Source: Symbiodinium natans | Taxonomy: Eukaryota; Sar; Dinophyceae; Suessiales; Symbiodiniaceae | Assembly: GCA_905221605.1 (NCBI GenBank) | Contig: CAJNDS010002001.1 | Location: forward strand, 93,501-157,500 | Length of the DNA: 64,000 bases | Reading direction: 5' to 3' | Shown: piece by piece, positions 52,170 through 61,353 of the stretch | Numbering within the stretch: the first letter of the stretch is position 1 | How the letters are laid out: each line of letters opens with the position of its first letter | Notes under the pieces: model-generated | Database searches by the model: none | Seen by the model: the letters and a program-made list of their open reading frames with translations, nothing else | What the model was told of the DNA's origin: nothing | Made by a program: the position numbers and the translations under genes

Positions 52170-53000
52170 TCAGTGCCCGTACACAGGAACCCTCCCCACG
52201 AACCTTCGCTTCAGCGTTCTAGGGGGGTATTCCTCAGAAGAGGATGAAGGATCCCTCGCGCCTGGGAGCGGAAACGCTTCCGCAGGGGACGGTCCTTCTT
52301 CTTCCTTTTCCTCTTCGTCGTCAGCCTCCTCTTCAGAAGACCTCAGCAGCTCCTTTTTCACCCTCTTCTTCCTCCTTGCCTGCTTCTCCCTCCGCTCCTT
52401 CAACGCCCGCTTCTGCCTTTTGAGAGACCGAGCTGCAAAGTCGCGGATCACAGGAGCTAACCTCTGGCTCCTCTCGTCACACGTGTTGCAGGCCTCCCCC
52501 AGTCGGCGCAGGAGAGTCTGCCCTGCGCTCCCCGGTGGAAGAATAGGGTTGATCTCGCGCTTGATGCGTTCCCGACACTGGCGGTAACTGAGTGTGTCCC
52601 AGTCACGCTCAAGCTCCCTCAAGGGTGCGTTGACTCGCAACCTCTTGATGCGGAACCTGGCCTTTGGTGCTACAGCGCAAGTTGCAGCACGTTTGGAAGC
52701 CGCCGTTGCCAAAGCTTGGTACCTCTCCTCGCCTCTCTCCCTGGCTGCTGCGCTCCGACCTCCTCGACGCTTAGTCTTGTTGGGCCTTCGCTTTGGACGC
52801 GGAAGCACTTTAGCGGTCAGTCCTTCTGCCTCGCGCTGCGGCTGCTGTTGCTTCTGTCGCTTTGCTTTTGTCCTGCTGTCTTTGCCTTTTCCTTGTTGCT
52901 TGGCCTTGCTCTTGTTCTTGCCTTTGCCAATGTGCTTGCCTTTGTGCTTGCCCTTGCCTGTTTGCTCGCTCTTTTCCTGGTACCACCACGGCTTGTGCTT
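52170..53000 (-). CDS. Copia upstream ORF, Lys/Arg-rich protein
   Basis: An open frame between 5' LTR and gag ends in a stop at 52170. The front is made of GKGK/HKGK-like repeats, then a basic domain (RPKRRPNKTKRRGGRSAA), a more regular middle (RELERDWDTLSYRQCRERIK) and an acidic-Ser end (SSEEEADDEEEKEEEGPS). No family recognised. The start is uncertain; the frame is open well above 52808. It may be an extra gag-like or nucleic-acid-binding product. Confidence 0.45.
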   Translation of the reverse strand, partial: KHKPWWYQEKSEQTGKGKHKGKHIGKGKNKSKAKQQGKGKDSRTKAKRQKQQQPQREAEGLTAKVLPRPKRRPNKTKRRGGRSAAARERGEERYQALATAASKRAATCAVAPKARFRIKRLRVNAPLRELERDWDTLSYRQCRERIKREINPILPPGSAGQTLLRRLGEACNTCDERSQRLAPVIRDFAARSLKRQKRALKERREKQARRKKRVKKELLRSSEEEADDEEEKEEEGPSPAEAFPLPGARDPSSSSEEYPPRTLKRRFVGRVPVYGH

Positions 53001-53469
53001 TTTCGTCGTGGTGGTTTTCCGGGTGCCCGATTGGGCGACCTCGGAGCCTGGGTGCCCAGAAGGCTACCTCAGAGCAGGAATTCCGGGCGCAGGACAATGC
53101 AGCCGCGGAATCAGAAGTGGAGGTGTTGAAGTGCGGTGAAGTGGAGTGGTTGTTGGAGACGGGCGGTTGGAAGCTCACGAAGACGACGTTCACCAAGAAG
53201 GGTTTGGAAGTTCACGAAGACGAGGTTGACAAAGAAGGAACTCCCCACAGCAGGGACCACAGCAGACCGTTCACGCGGCGGCGAATCGGGTAGTCGAGCA
53301 GGCGGTCAACCGAGTAGGTGAGGTAGTCCTTGTGCCTCAACTCAACTCCGACGACGAGGGAGGAGGAGACCAAGTGGATATGGAAGGAAGGCTCACGGAG
53401 TGCGCGCAACTACGGGGCTACGACTACAGCGAGCCGGTACCCGAAGCTGGAGCCCTAGGAACCAACGGG

Positions 53470-53481
53470 GCCCCGCTACCA
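53470..53481 (-). promoter_or_regulatory. Copia primer-binding site
   Basis: TGGTAGCGGGGC, one base inside the 5' LTR. TGGTAGC matches the complement of the GCUACCA 3' end of eukaryotic initiator tRNA-Met; the remaining bases fit less well. Confidence 0.5.
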
Positions 53482-53482
53482 C

Positions 53483-53644
53483 TGCGAAAGCTAGAGGGAT
53501 TGGGTCTACTCTTTAAGAGGCCAAGAGCAAACCTGAATCTGCACCAGCTTCTTTAGCACCAGCTGCCAAAGAGCTCAAGGGCCCTGAGAGCCACGGTCGA
53601 AGAATCACGGAAGGATCGAGCGATGTGCAATCACAGCTTTCACA
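53483..53644 (-). repeat. Copia 5' LTR
   Basis: 162 bp starting TGTGAAAGCTGTGATTGC and ending GCTTTCGCA on the minus strand. Confidence 0.92.
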
Positions 53645-54835
53645 TTCTTTGCATGCTCTTCAGAAACCCCCTCTGTATCATCGGCTCCTGGCGCATCCTT
53701 TGTTTTCACCTTTGGGTCACACTGCTCGTCCTGCTCCACGAGTCCCACAAGCTCATCTTTTTTGTGCTCCTGGACTTCAGGACCTCCCTTTTTCTTCGCC
53801 AAAGGCTTTGCCTCATCTGCTGTAATTCGCTCGGTGTCGACTTCCGGCGAACTTCCAGACGGCAACACTTCTCCCTTCATGGGAGTGGACCCATCATTGG
53901 AGTCCTTTGTCACACCTTCTGCAGCAGGCAAATCTTCTTCCACTGCAGGGCAATTGAGTCGATCATCCACGGCAGGCACGCTTTCTTCCACCGCAGGCTC
54001 CCTTGGTTCCATGGCTTCCAAAGGAGAATTTCCACCATCGTTGACCACAGCTGCCTCATTGGCTCCGGTGTAGCCCTTGTCATTTCGTTCCTCGCGGCTA
54101 ACTTCAGGTTGCACCAGTGCGTCCACCTGTGAACCTCCATCATCAGCTGCTGCGGAGACCTGCGCCCCATTGTTGCAGTCGCCCGTGGAACGTAACACCA
54201 TATGCACCTCAACCCGTGCTTCCTTCGCACTCCAGGTAATATCTGGCGCATCGACCCGCGCATCATTGGCGCTCCAGGCCTCATTTTTCAGATCTTCCGT
54301 GTCTCCAGCTATTCCAGAAGCTTCTTTTTCCCCTTGAATGGCAGGAATCTTGGCACCAAACGAAGAGACCTCCTCAGTCGCAACACACGACCTTTTCCCT
54401 CCGTCTTCCAATTCTCCAGGACCACATTCCTGAACGACAGGTACCACATCCACCACTCGCTCTTGTGCAGCCGACACAGTTCCGATCTCCACCTTGGGAA
54501 TCTTTTCTTCTGGACCTACCGATTCCACCGCTGCCACACCCTCAGAAAGTGCTCCCATTCCTTCCCGATCCAGATGTTGAGCTCCAGCGATGTCTGCTCG
54601 GTTTCCAGGAATCTCCCCCTCATCAGGAGAACCCGAGGTCGGGGCGTCACCACCAGCCCTAGGACCGCTATCCCTGATAGTAGAGGAAAAATCTTTTTCA
54701 CCTAAACTATTTACACTACCCTGGAATGCCCTCGTAGACTCAGTCTTCGGAGAAGAGGATGAAGAATCCAGTGCCGCCTCCATTTCCAGCTCATTGCCCG
54801 AAGGAGACCCAACCACCTCGTCACTCTCATCTTTT
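53645..54835 (-). CDS. Outer ORF, second segment, interrupted by the Copia element
   Basis: Continues the outer reading frame with DESDEVVGSPSGNELEMEAA. About 395 residues, acidic, rich in Glu, Val, Ala, Gly and Ser, without a recognised fold. It ends at EEHAK, where the Copia element was inserted; reading on into the LTR gives a short false tail stopping at 53605. Confidence 0.65.
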
Positions 54836-55592
54836 CACCTACCACCGGCAATGTCCACTTGCTTTCCTGCGTATCCAGGCAGTAATAATATTGTCTCCCA
54901 TCTTCATGGAGGTGCCATTCCCACGTTGTCCCATCGCACGCTTTGATCAGATGCTCATCTTTCCGAAAACCATCCCTTTCAGAGACCTGACGCATCTCGT
55001 CCTCTTCTTCGGACAACTGTCGCAACCTCTCAGCCTCCATCTGTAGGATCTCCTCCTCCCCCATGGCGTATTCAGCAGCAGGTGCAGCTTCAAAGCTGTC
55101 CGCACCCTTCTGTTCGTGACCGCTTCCACCACCTTGGGAACTCGAAGATGGATCCCTTTTGATCTTGTTCAGAGGCCTCCTGGCCGCTTGCAGCACTTCT
55201 CCAATCAGATCGGTCTGAGACTCTTGGTCTACCATTCGACCCGAAGTCGAAGACGACGGCTGATACCCGTGTTTGCGCAACACTCGTAAAACAGTCACCT
55301 CCATTTCACGATCTATACCACCAGTCGCGTCCCAGTTCCTTTTCTCACCAGGCTTTGGCGATACAGAGACAGCACGTCCTTCAGCTTCAGTATTGCTAAC
55401 CATATCCACATTGGGATTCATACCCACATTGGGGCTTTCTGCAACCAAGGCTTCTTCCAGATGTTCTTCAGCGCCGGGAATCACCTCTTCCAACACCGAT
55501 CTTTCACCCAGAGACTCAGCTGCACCATTTCCAGCTCCACCATTTTGTCCACCATCCGAGGCAGGTTGGAGCCATCGCTTCGGAGAAGGCAT
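54832..55592 (-). CDS. Outer ORF, N-terminal part with WW domain
   Basis: Starts with ATG 55592 (MPSPKRWLQPASDGG), 56 bases after the primer site. It is mostly acidic and low complexity. It then carries WEWHLHEDGRQYYYCLDTQE followed by SKW and TLP at about residues 225-250: a WW domain with W, the YYY block and second W, which normally binds proline-rich peptides. The frame shifts at the A4 run 54832-54835; one more A would continue it in the next segment. Confidence 0.7.
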
Positions 55593-55647
55593 TGCTTCTT
55601 GATCCCAAAGATCTTAAGACAACACTCAACCGCAGGGAACCTAATTT

Positions 55648-55659
55648 GGGCTCATAACC
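55648..55659 (-). promoter_or_regulatory. Outer element primer-binding site, half-tRNA type
   Basis: GGTTATGAGCCC directly follows the 5' LTR. It is complementary to the anticodon arm (GGGCUCAUAACC) of yeast-type initiator tRNA-Met. Drosophila copia and Ty5 are known to prime from such a half-tRNA. The match to the host's own tRNA was not checked. Confidence 0.6.
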
Positions 55660-55947
55660 TACGGGGGGACAACCAAGGAAGGAAATCAACTCCCCTAATC
55701 GCCCTGAACTTATATTTCCCAGATCGAACCAAGAAACAAACAAGAACACGGATAAGAGCAACCCAGGGGGGAAGGAAAGGGGGAAGGAATCCACACCCTT
55801 ACCAAACCCTAAGAACCCAGGCACTACTTTTTTGAACTTGTGGCTTTCTGTTCAAGCCCATCTTGAGCCAAACATAATTTCCGGGTTTATTAACCCTTCC
55901 AACTCTCAACACTAACTCTTTTCTACAATACCAATTGCAGCTCCGCA
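55660..55947 (-). repeat. Outer element 5' LTR
   Basis: 288 bp; the promoter-bearing copy. The TSD TAGGG at 55948-55952 begins a run of TTTAGGG units, so the element landed in a telomere-like array. It contains TTTGGCTCAAG (55862-55872), identical to the last 11 bases of the dinoflagellate spliced leader. Confidence 0.9.
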
Positions 55948-56334
55948 TAGGGTTTAGGGTTTAGGGTTTAGGGTTTCGGGTTTAGGGTTTAGGGTTTAGG
56001 GTTTAGGGCTTCGGAACGGCAAAAGGCCTCTCGGGAATCGGGATTCGCAGCTCTTTGCTTCCGGTTCAGAGGGCGCAGTGTCCTAAACCCTAAACCCCAA
56101 ACCCTAAACCCTAAACCCTGAATCCTTGAATTCCTCAAGCCTTCGAACCTTAAATCCCCAAACCCTCGCAGATTCCGCAAAGCCCCCCAAAACTCTAAAA
56201 CCTAGATTCGACCCAAAGCCCAGGCAACCCCAAACCAAACCCCTAAGCTTTCAAACCCCAGGGTTTAGGGTTTAGGGTGCAGGATTAGCCTTTAGGCTTT
56301 AGGGTGCAAGGTTCATGGGAGGGTTTGTTTAGGT

Positions 56335-56403
56335 CGCGCCATCCCAGGGTCTCTCTGCTTTCCCACAGGGTTGCCTGCTTGGCCCGACGCTGCTCAGGTG
56401 TGC
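56335..56403 (-). CDS. Candidate exon, unidentified gene
   Basis: After CGCCCGAG the minus strand reads PEQRRAKQATLWESRETLGW then RD. The plus strand also has a splice-like CTTTCCCACAG..CAG|GTGTGC, but its frame is much shorter. Confidence 0.4.
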
Positions 56404-56790
56404 CTCGGGCGTCTACTTAGGGAAATTTAGGGTTTAGAGTTGAGAGTCTTCAGTCTTCAGGTGCGAGCACAAGGAAGTTTCCTGGGTGGGCGGGGGGGGG
56501 GGTTAGGGGTTTAGGGGTTTTAGGGGTTTAGGGGGTTTAGGGGTTTTAGGGGTTTTTAGAGGTTTTAAGGGGCTTTAGGGGTTTTAGGGGTTTTTGCTTT
56601 AGGCTTCAGAGTTTAAGCCTAAACCCGGTCCCTTCAGGAGCCCACACACAACCCGAAGCCCGAAATCCTAGAGTCCATAGCAAGATGTGTTGCTGGCAGC
56701 TTTGTTCGGCAGCGCCCTCAAAAGCGAGGGGCGTTGCCCCTCCCTAGCCCTGCTTTTCGAGATTAAACATGAAGCTTAACCCGAAACCAT

Positions 56791-56892
56791 GGGATGTTCC
56801 CCCTTCTACAAACAGTCCTTAGTTGGGATTTATAATAGGGGGTAGGTACTACAATCCCTATTAAGGACTGTTAGTATAAGGGGGAACATCCC
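56791..56892. mobile_element. Short TIR element (31-bp inverted ends)
   Basis: GGGATGTTCCCCCTTCTACA..AACAGTCCTTA on the left matches the inverted right end with two mismatches over 31 bp, around a 40-bp centre. A foldback element of 102 bp without clear TSD. Confidence 0.65.
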
Positions 56893-57268
56893 AACCTAAA
56901 CCCCACACCCTAAAACCCAGACCCTCTTAGGGTTGACGGAACCCACTGTTCGGTTTCATGTAGCCCTCGAAATAAGTGCATGAGGGTACCCATAGTGCAT
57001 CGTCAAAGGTGGTGGTAGGCTAAGCCCTGGACCCGAAACCCTAAATCCTAAACCTGAGAATGTTTTGTATAGGTTATAGGGAGAGCCCCAAGTCGAAAGC
57101 TAGCTGCTGCAACAACTTTGCAATGCCGCTGCATGACATGTGGATCCTTGAAGAAAGTATCACATGGCCAGAAGCCATGATGAGTGAATCGAATGGGTGC
57201 ACGCGGCATTGCTAGCGCTCATTGGGCAAAACTCGACTCGAAGCAGGTTCTTTCCTGCCTGGCCTGAA

Positions 57269-57427
57269 TCAGTTGATCCTGGCCTTCTTTTCGCCCTCGT
57301 TCACCGTCTCAGGTGCATCCCGCTTCCCCTGCTGCTTGTTCTCTTCAATCATGGAGCAGACTTTCATGTCCTCCAGCCGTGGCCTCCTCATGGTCCGCAA
57401 TCTTGCACCGGATGACAGCGTTTTTTT
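57269..57427 (-). CDS. Terminal exon, unidentified gene
   Basis: A pyrimidine-rich acceptor (CCCCAGCCCCCCCAG) precedes 52 codons ending in TGA at 57269. The frame reads KKTLSSGARLRTMRRPRLED, then MKVCSMIEENKQQGKRDAPE and TVNEGEKKARIN. Charged and helical; no family recognised. Confidence 0.5.
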   Translation of the reverse strand, partial: KKTLSSGARLRTMRRPRLEDMKVCSMIEENKQQGKRDAPETVNEGEKKARIN

Positions 57428-57780
57428 CTGGGGGGGCTGGGGAGCTCCCCTTCTCCCCTGCTTCCCTTCTGGGCTGGGGCTGAGGGGGGGGTTGGGCGGC
57501 CCGGGGGTTGGGGGCGCTGGGGGGTTTTGGGGGGGCTGGGGGTTGGGGGGGCTGGGGGGCTTCTTTTCCCTTCTCTCTCTCTTTCAGAACTACACTGTGA
57601 TGCGATTCCGATTACGAGCAAATTTCGAGCCGAGAAATCGGGTCACAGATGTGCTACTGTGAGGGTCGAAACTGCATCACAGTGCAGTTTCGTTCTGAGG
57701 CTGCTTACTCGAATCGTCAATCCCCGATCCTCTCAGCTGCAACAGGGGGTGGTTGGGGACGTCCTGTCGAAGAGAGAGCC
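57428..57780. other. G-rich intronic sequence
   Basis: GGGGCTGGGG-type runs (57431-57560) that on the transcript form the pyrimidine-rich end of an intron before exon 57427-57269, then unique sequence up to the minisatellite. Confidence 0.4.
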
Positions 57781-57782
57781 AC

Positions 57783-58505
57783 ATCACTGAGAGCCTGGTT
57801 TGTATTTGGGGCCAGGGAGTTCCACATCATTGAGACCTATTGAGAGCCTGTTTTGTATTTGGGGCGAGGGGACTTCCACATCATTGAGAGCCTGGTTTGT
57901 ATTTGGGGCGAGGGAGTTCCACATCATTGAGAGCCTGATTTGTATTTGGGGCTTTGGGGCGAGGGAGTTCCACATCATTGAAGGCCTGGTTTGTAGTTGC
58001 GGCCAGGGAGTTTCACATCATTGAGAGTGGTTTGTATTTGGGGCCACGAATTTCCACATCGTTGAGAGCCTGGTTTGAATTTGGGAGTTGCATCATTGAG
58101 AGCCTAGTCCAGGGAGTTCCACATCATTGAGAGCCTGGTTTGTATTTGGGGTGAGGGAGTTCCACATCCATGAGAGCCTGGTTTGAATTTGGGGCGAGGG
58201 AGTTCCACATCATTGAGAGCCTGGTTTGTATTTGGGGCGAGGGGAGTTCCACATCATTGAGAGCCTGGTTTGTATTTGGGGCGAGGGAGTTCCACATCAT
58301 TGAGAGCCTGATTTGTATTGGCTGTGGTGGGAGTACCACATCATTGAGAGCCTGTTTTGTATTTGGGGCAAGGGAGTTCCACATCATTGAGAGCCTGATT
58401 TGTATTTGGGACCAGGGAGCTCCACATCATTGACAGCCTGGTTTGTATTTGGGGCGAGGGAGTTCAACATCATTGAGAGCCTGGTTTGTATTTGGGGCGA
58501 AGGAA
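57783..58505. repeat. 43-bp minisatellite, about 17 units
   Basis: The unit is roughly GAGAGCCTGGTTTGTATTTG followed by GGGCGAGGGAGTTCCACATCATT. Units are well conserved except for a few shortened ones (near 57.84, 58.03 and 58.09 kb). It ends in a long G tract. Confidence 0.93.
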
Positions 58506-58513
58506 TTCGACAG

Positions 58514-58620
58514 GGGAGGGAGGGGGGGGGAGGGAGTGGGGGGGGGAGGGGGGGGGGGGGGGGGGGGGGAGGGGGGGGGGGGGGAGGGGGGGGGGGGGGG
58601 GGGGGGAGGGGGGGGGGGGT
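58514..58620. repeat. G-rich homopurine tract
   Basis: About 105 bp of G runs broken by single A (one T), directly after the minisatellite. It could form G-quadruplexes and may be collapsed or mis-sized in the assembly. Confidence 0.9.
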
Positions 58621-58771
58621 TTGCATTCCAGATTGCCACCATGTAATAAACTGTTCCTTCCTCTAAACCCTAAACCCTAAAGCCACTACGCCCGAAACAC
58701 AGGAACGAACCCCTGAACCCTGATTCCTAAACCCTTTTCCCCTTTGCCCTGATCCCTCTGGCCAAAACCAC

Positions 58772-58798
58772 CCCCCCCCCCCCCCCCCCCCCCCCGCC
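58772..58798. repeat. Poly-C run
   Basis: About 26 consecutive C with one G at the end of the run. Confidence 0.9.
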
Positions 58799-58833
58799 CC
58801 TCACCCGCCGCCCCCCAAAAAAGAAAAAAAAAT

Positions 58834-58971
58834 CCTGGGACCCTATTTACCTACAGTTTAGCAGTCAGTGCCCCTATTGAGTAGGTATAACCCTTCATAA
58901 CCCTTCAAACTGTAGGTAAACCCTAAACCCTAAACCCTAAACCCTACTTAGTAGGGAAATAGGGTCCCAGG
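58834..58971. mobile_element. TIR element containing a telomere-like array
   Basis: The left end CCTGGGACCCTATTTACCTA is the inverted copy of the right end TAGGGAAATAGGGTCCCAGG (one mismatch). The right half contains (CCCTAAA)4. A single left end of the same family is at 37570-37600. Confidence 0.65.
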
Positions 58972-59386
58972 CCCTAAACCCTAAACCATGTACCCGCTGG
59001 CATCCAAACTGCTGAGGTGATCTTGGCAAAAGGCCTGTGCAAACCCTGTAAACAACCCTGTAAAACCCTACAAAACAACCCTAAAACAACCTATACAAAC
59101 CATTTAAAAGAGCCTGCAAAAAGACCCTATAAAAACCCTGAAAGCCCCAAACGACAAAAAAACCTTCTGACCCAAAACGCCCTAAACCCCAAAAGCCGGA
59201 TGAGCCCCCAAACCCTTTAAACCATAATCCCCAAATAAACCTTTTGACCCAAAACGCAAACTTTTCGGCTTAAAACCCCTGAACCCGAAAAAACCCAGAT
59301 GAACCCCAAAGCACTTGAAACACTGTGTACACCAAAGCCCTAAACCATATGCCCTGAACTCCTAAACCCCAAAGCCCGTAGACACC

Positions 59387-59452
59387 TAAACCCTAAACCC
59401 TAAACCCTAAACCCTAAACCCTAAACCCTAAACCCTAAACCCTAAACACGCG
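59387..59452. repeat. Telomere-like array CCCTAAA
   Basis: Nine nearly perfect units followed by a short unique island (59453-59545) whose minus strand reads PIHISSEPETPPGGEPRSW. Confidence 0.94.
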
Positions 59453-61106
59453 TTATGCACTCCAACTTCTCGGCTCCCCACCCGGTGGCGTCTCCGGCTC
59501 GGAGGAGATGTGGATTGGGCTAGGCAGTAGCCTCTTCTCAGGGTTTCAGGATTGGGGGTTTTGAGGCTCAATCAGGTTTATTGGGGTTTGGGGCCGTTTG
59601 GGGTTTGGGGTTTGGAGTCTAGGGTTTAGGGTTTAGTTTTGGGGTTTAAGGTTTGGGGTTAAGGTTTGGGGTTTAGGATTTAGGATCTAGGGTTAGGGTT
59701 TAAGGTTTGGGGTTTAGGGCTTAGGATTGGGGGTTCTGGGGTTCAGGTTTTCGGGTTTGCTCAAGGAACCTGTCAGGGTTTAAGTTGAGGTTTAGGGTTC
59801 AGGGTTTAGGGTTTAGGGTTTAGGGTTTAGGGTTTAGGGTTTAGGGTGTAGGGTGTAGGGTGTAGGGTTTAGGGTTTAGGGTTTAGGGTCTAGGGTTTAG
59901 CGAGTCAGGACCCCCTGCACAGAGAAGCAGCAACCAGCAAATTTAGGGTTTTAGGGCTAGCGCAAAAACTGCTTGACATAGGACGCAAGGCATGCGCAAC
60001 TCGATAATCACAAGAGGTTTAAATCCTAAAGGCCCTAAACCCTAAGCCTTACAGCCTAACAAAGAGTTGGGCTTTGTGAAATACTTCCACTCCCACGGTC
60101 CCTAAACCCTAAACCCTAAGCCCTAAAGCCTAAACCCTACACCGATTACATAACAGGACCGTCGGAGCGCTGGTTGTCCAAGTTAAGCCAGACTGGTTTG
60201 GGTTTTGGGTTTAGGGTCTAGGGCTGTCTGAACTAGAAGGACTTCATAACCAAAGAAGGAAAGACAGAGGGAGAGAGAGAGAGAGAGTCAGAGAGAGACC
60301 CGCATCCAACAAAGAAAGCTTGAAGCAATTTAGATCAACCGTCGTGGGCATGCTTGGGCAGGTCGAGTCCAGGTTTAGGGCTTTAGGCTTTAGGCTTTAG
60401 GCTTTAGGCTTTAGGGTTTAGGGTTTAGGGTTTAGGGTTTAGGGTTTTGAAGCCAGGGCTGAAGGATTTCGGGCTTCAGGGATTCGAGGACTTGGCTTAG
60501 CGACGTGGGATGTGAGGGGGCTAGGCTTGAGGGCCACGGATGTAGGATGGTCAGGCCTATCTCATGGTCCAATGTTTGGAGTAACCCTAAACCCTAAACC
60601 CTAAACCCCAAACTCTAAACCCCAAACCCTAAACCCTAAACCCTATATAAACCCTAAACCCCAAACCCGAAACCCTAAAAAGGCAAGATTTTTTTGGGCA
60701 AAAAGCCGGAGAGGGCTGGGTTTTGGCTTGGGTTTGGCGCGAAATGCGCCTCGAGGCAGTCGAGGGCACCGGCTCTCGGACGACAAGCTTCACAGAACCT
60801 GCCGGCTATAGGGTTCTGGGTTTAGGGTGTGGGCTGTAGGGTTTGGGGTTTAGGGTTTAGGGTTTAGGGTTTGGGGTTTGGGGTTTGGGGTTTAGGGTTT
60901 AGGGTTTAGGTTCAGGGTTTGCGGTTTAGAGCTCGCAGGACTTCGGTCTGCCTGGGATTCCAGTTTTGGTCTACCGTTTGAAGTTTACAAGTCCACCCGT
61001 GAGCTGTGCGAGAACCGCTGAGGGCTTCTCCAGCTTCTAAGGGTTTAGGGTTTAGGGTATGGGGTTTAGGGTTTAGGGTTTAGGGTATGTCTACCATGAG
61101 GGATGG

Positions 61107-61110
61107 AGTA

Positions 61111-61166
<56 letters not shown>
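61107..61166. repeat. (ATG)n trinucleotide repeat
   Basis: About 19 GAT/ATG units between a TTTAGGG array and a short unique island. Confidence 0.95.
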
Positions 61167-61230
61167 GACGACCGCTGCGGCTCGAAAAGGCACGCCTATA
61201 CAAAACAGAACTCCCTGATGGCGGCGACGA

Positions 61231-61353
61231 CCAGAAACCAGAATGACCTAGGAATACAACAGGGTGCTCCTCTTTGTGGTTTAAAGGGGCGTATAATTAC
61301 AAGGGAACCTACACCCAATACGAAAAGGATTAAGGGTCTACACTTGGGCCTAG
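61231..61353 (+). mobile_element. MITE family A copy, diverged
   Basis: Aligns along its whole length with family A: GACCTAGGAATA, AGGGTGCTCC, TTTAAAGGGG, AAGGGAACCTA, AAGGATTAAGGGTCTAC and a CCTAG end. The termini are eroded and no TSD is seen. Confidence 0.55.

Larger units (their letters stand above)
44299..53644 (-). mobile_element. Nested Copia-type LTR retrotransposon
   Basis: 9346 bp with 162-bp LTRs (44299-44460, 53483-53644) that end in TGYGAAAGCT inverted repeats and differ at two positions. TSD TTCTT at 44294-44298 and 53645-53649. Order on the minus strand: Lys-rich ORF, gag, protease, integrase, reverse transcriptase, RNase H, the Copia order. Several frameshifts and one in-frame TGA show it is decayed or the assembly has errors. 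Confidence 0.92.
37785..55947 (-). mobile_element. Outer LTR retrotransposon without pol, carrying a giant RNA-binding-type ORF
   Basis: Two near-identical LTRs (37785-38071 and 55660-55947) in direct orientation, flanked by a TAGGG duplication, bound 18163 bp. Without the nested Copia element and one of its TSD copies it is 8812 bp. Transcription runs leftwards from the right LTR. A primer site (55648-55659) and a polypurine tract next to the other LTR (38072-38080) are in place. The interior encodes a protein of about 2600 residues in three frames with WW, S1-like, CCCH and SAM-like parts, and no recognisable gag, protease, integrase or reverse transcriptase. It must have been mobilised in trans. 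The LTRs differ by one indel in a T run and about one substitution, so insertion was recent. Confidence 0.85.

Noticed and set aside
57800-58680. Open frames over the minisatellite
   Set aside because: A 43-bp unit is not a multiple of three and the frames change between units; no splice or start context.
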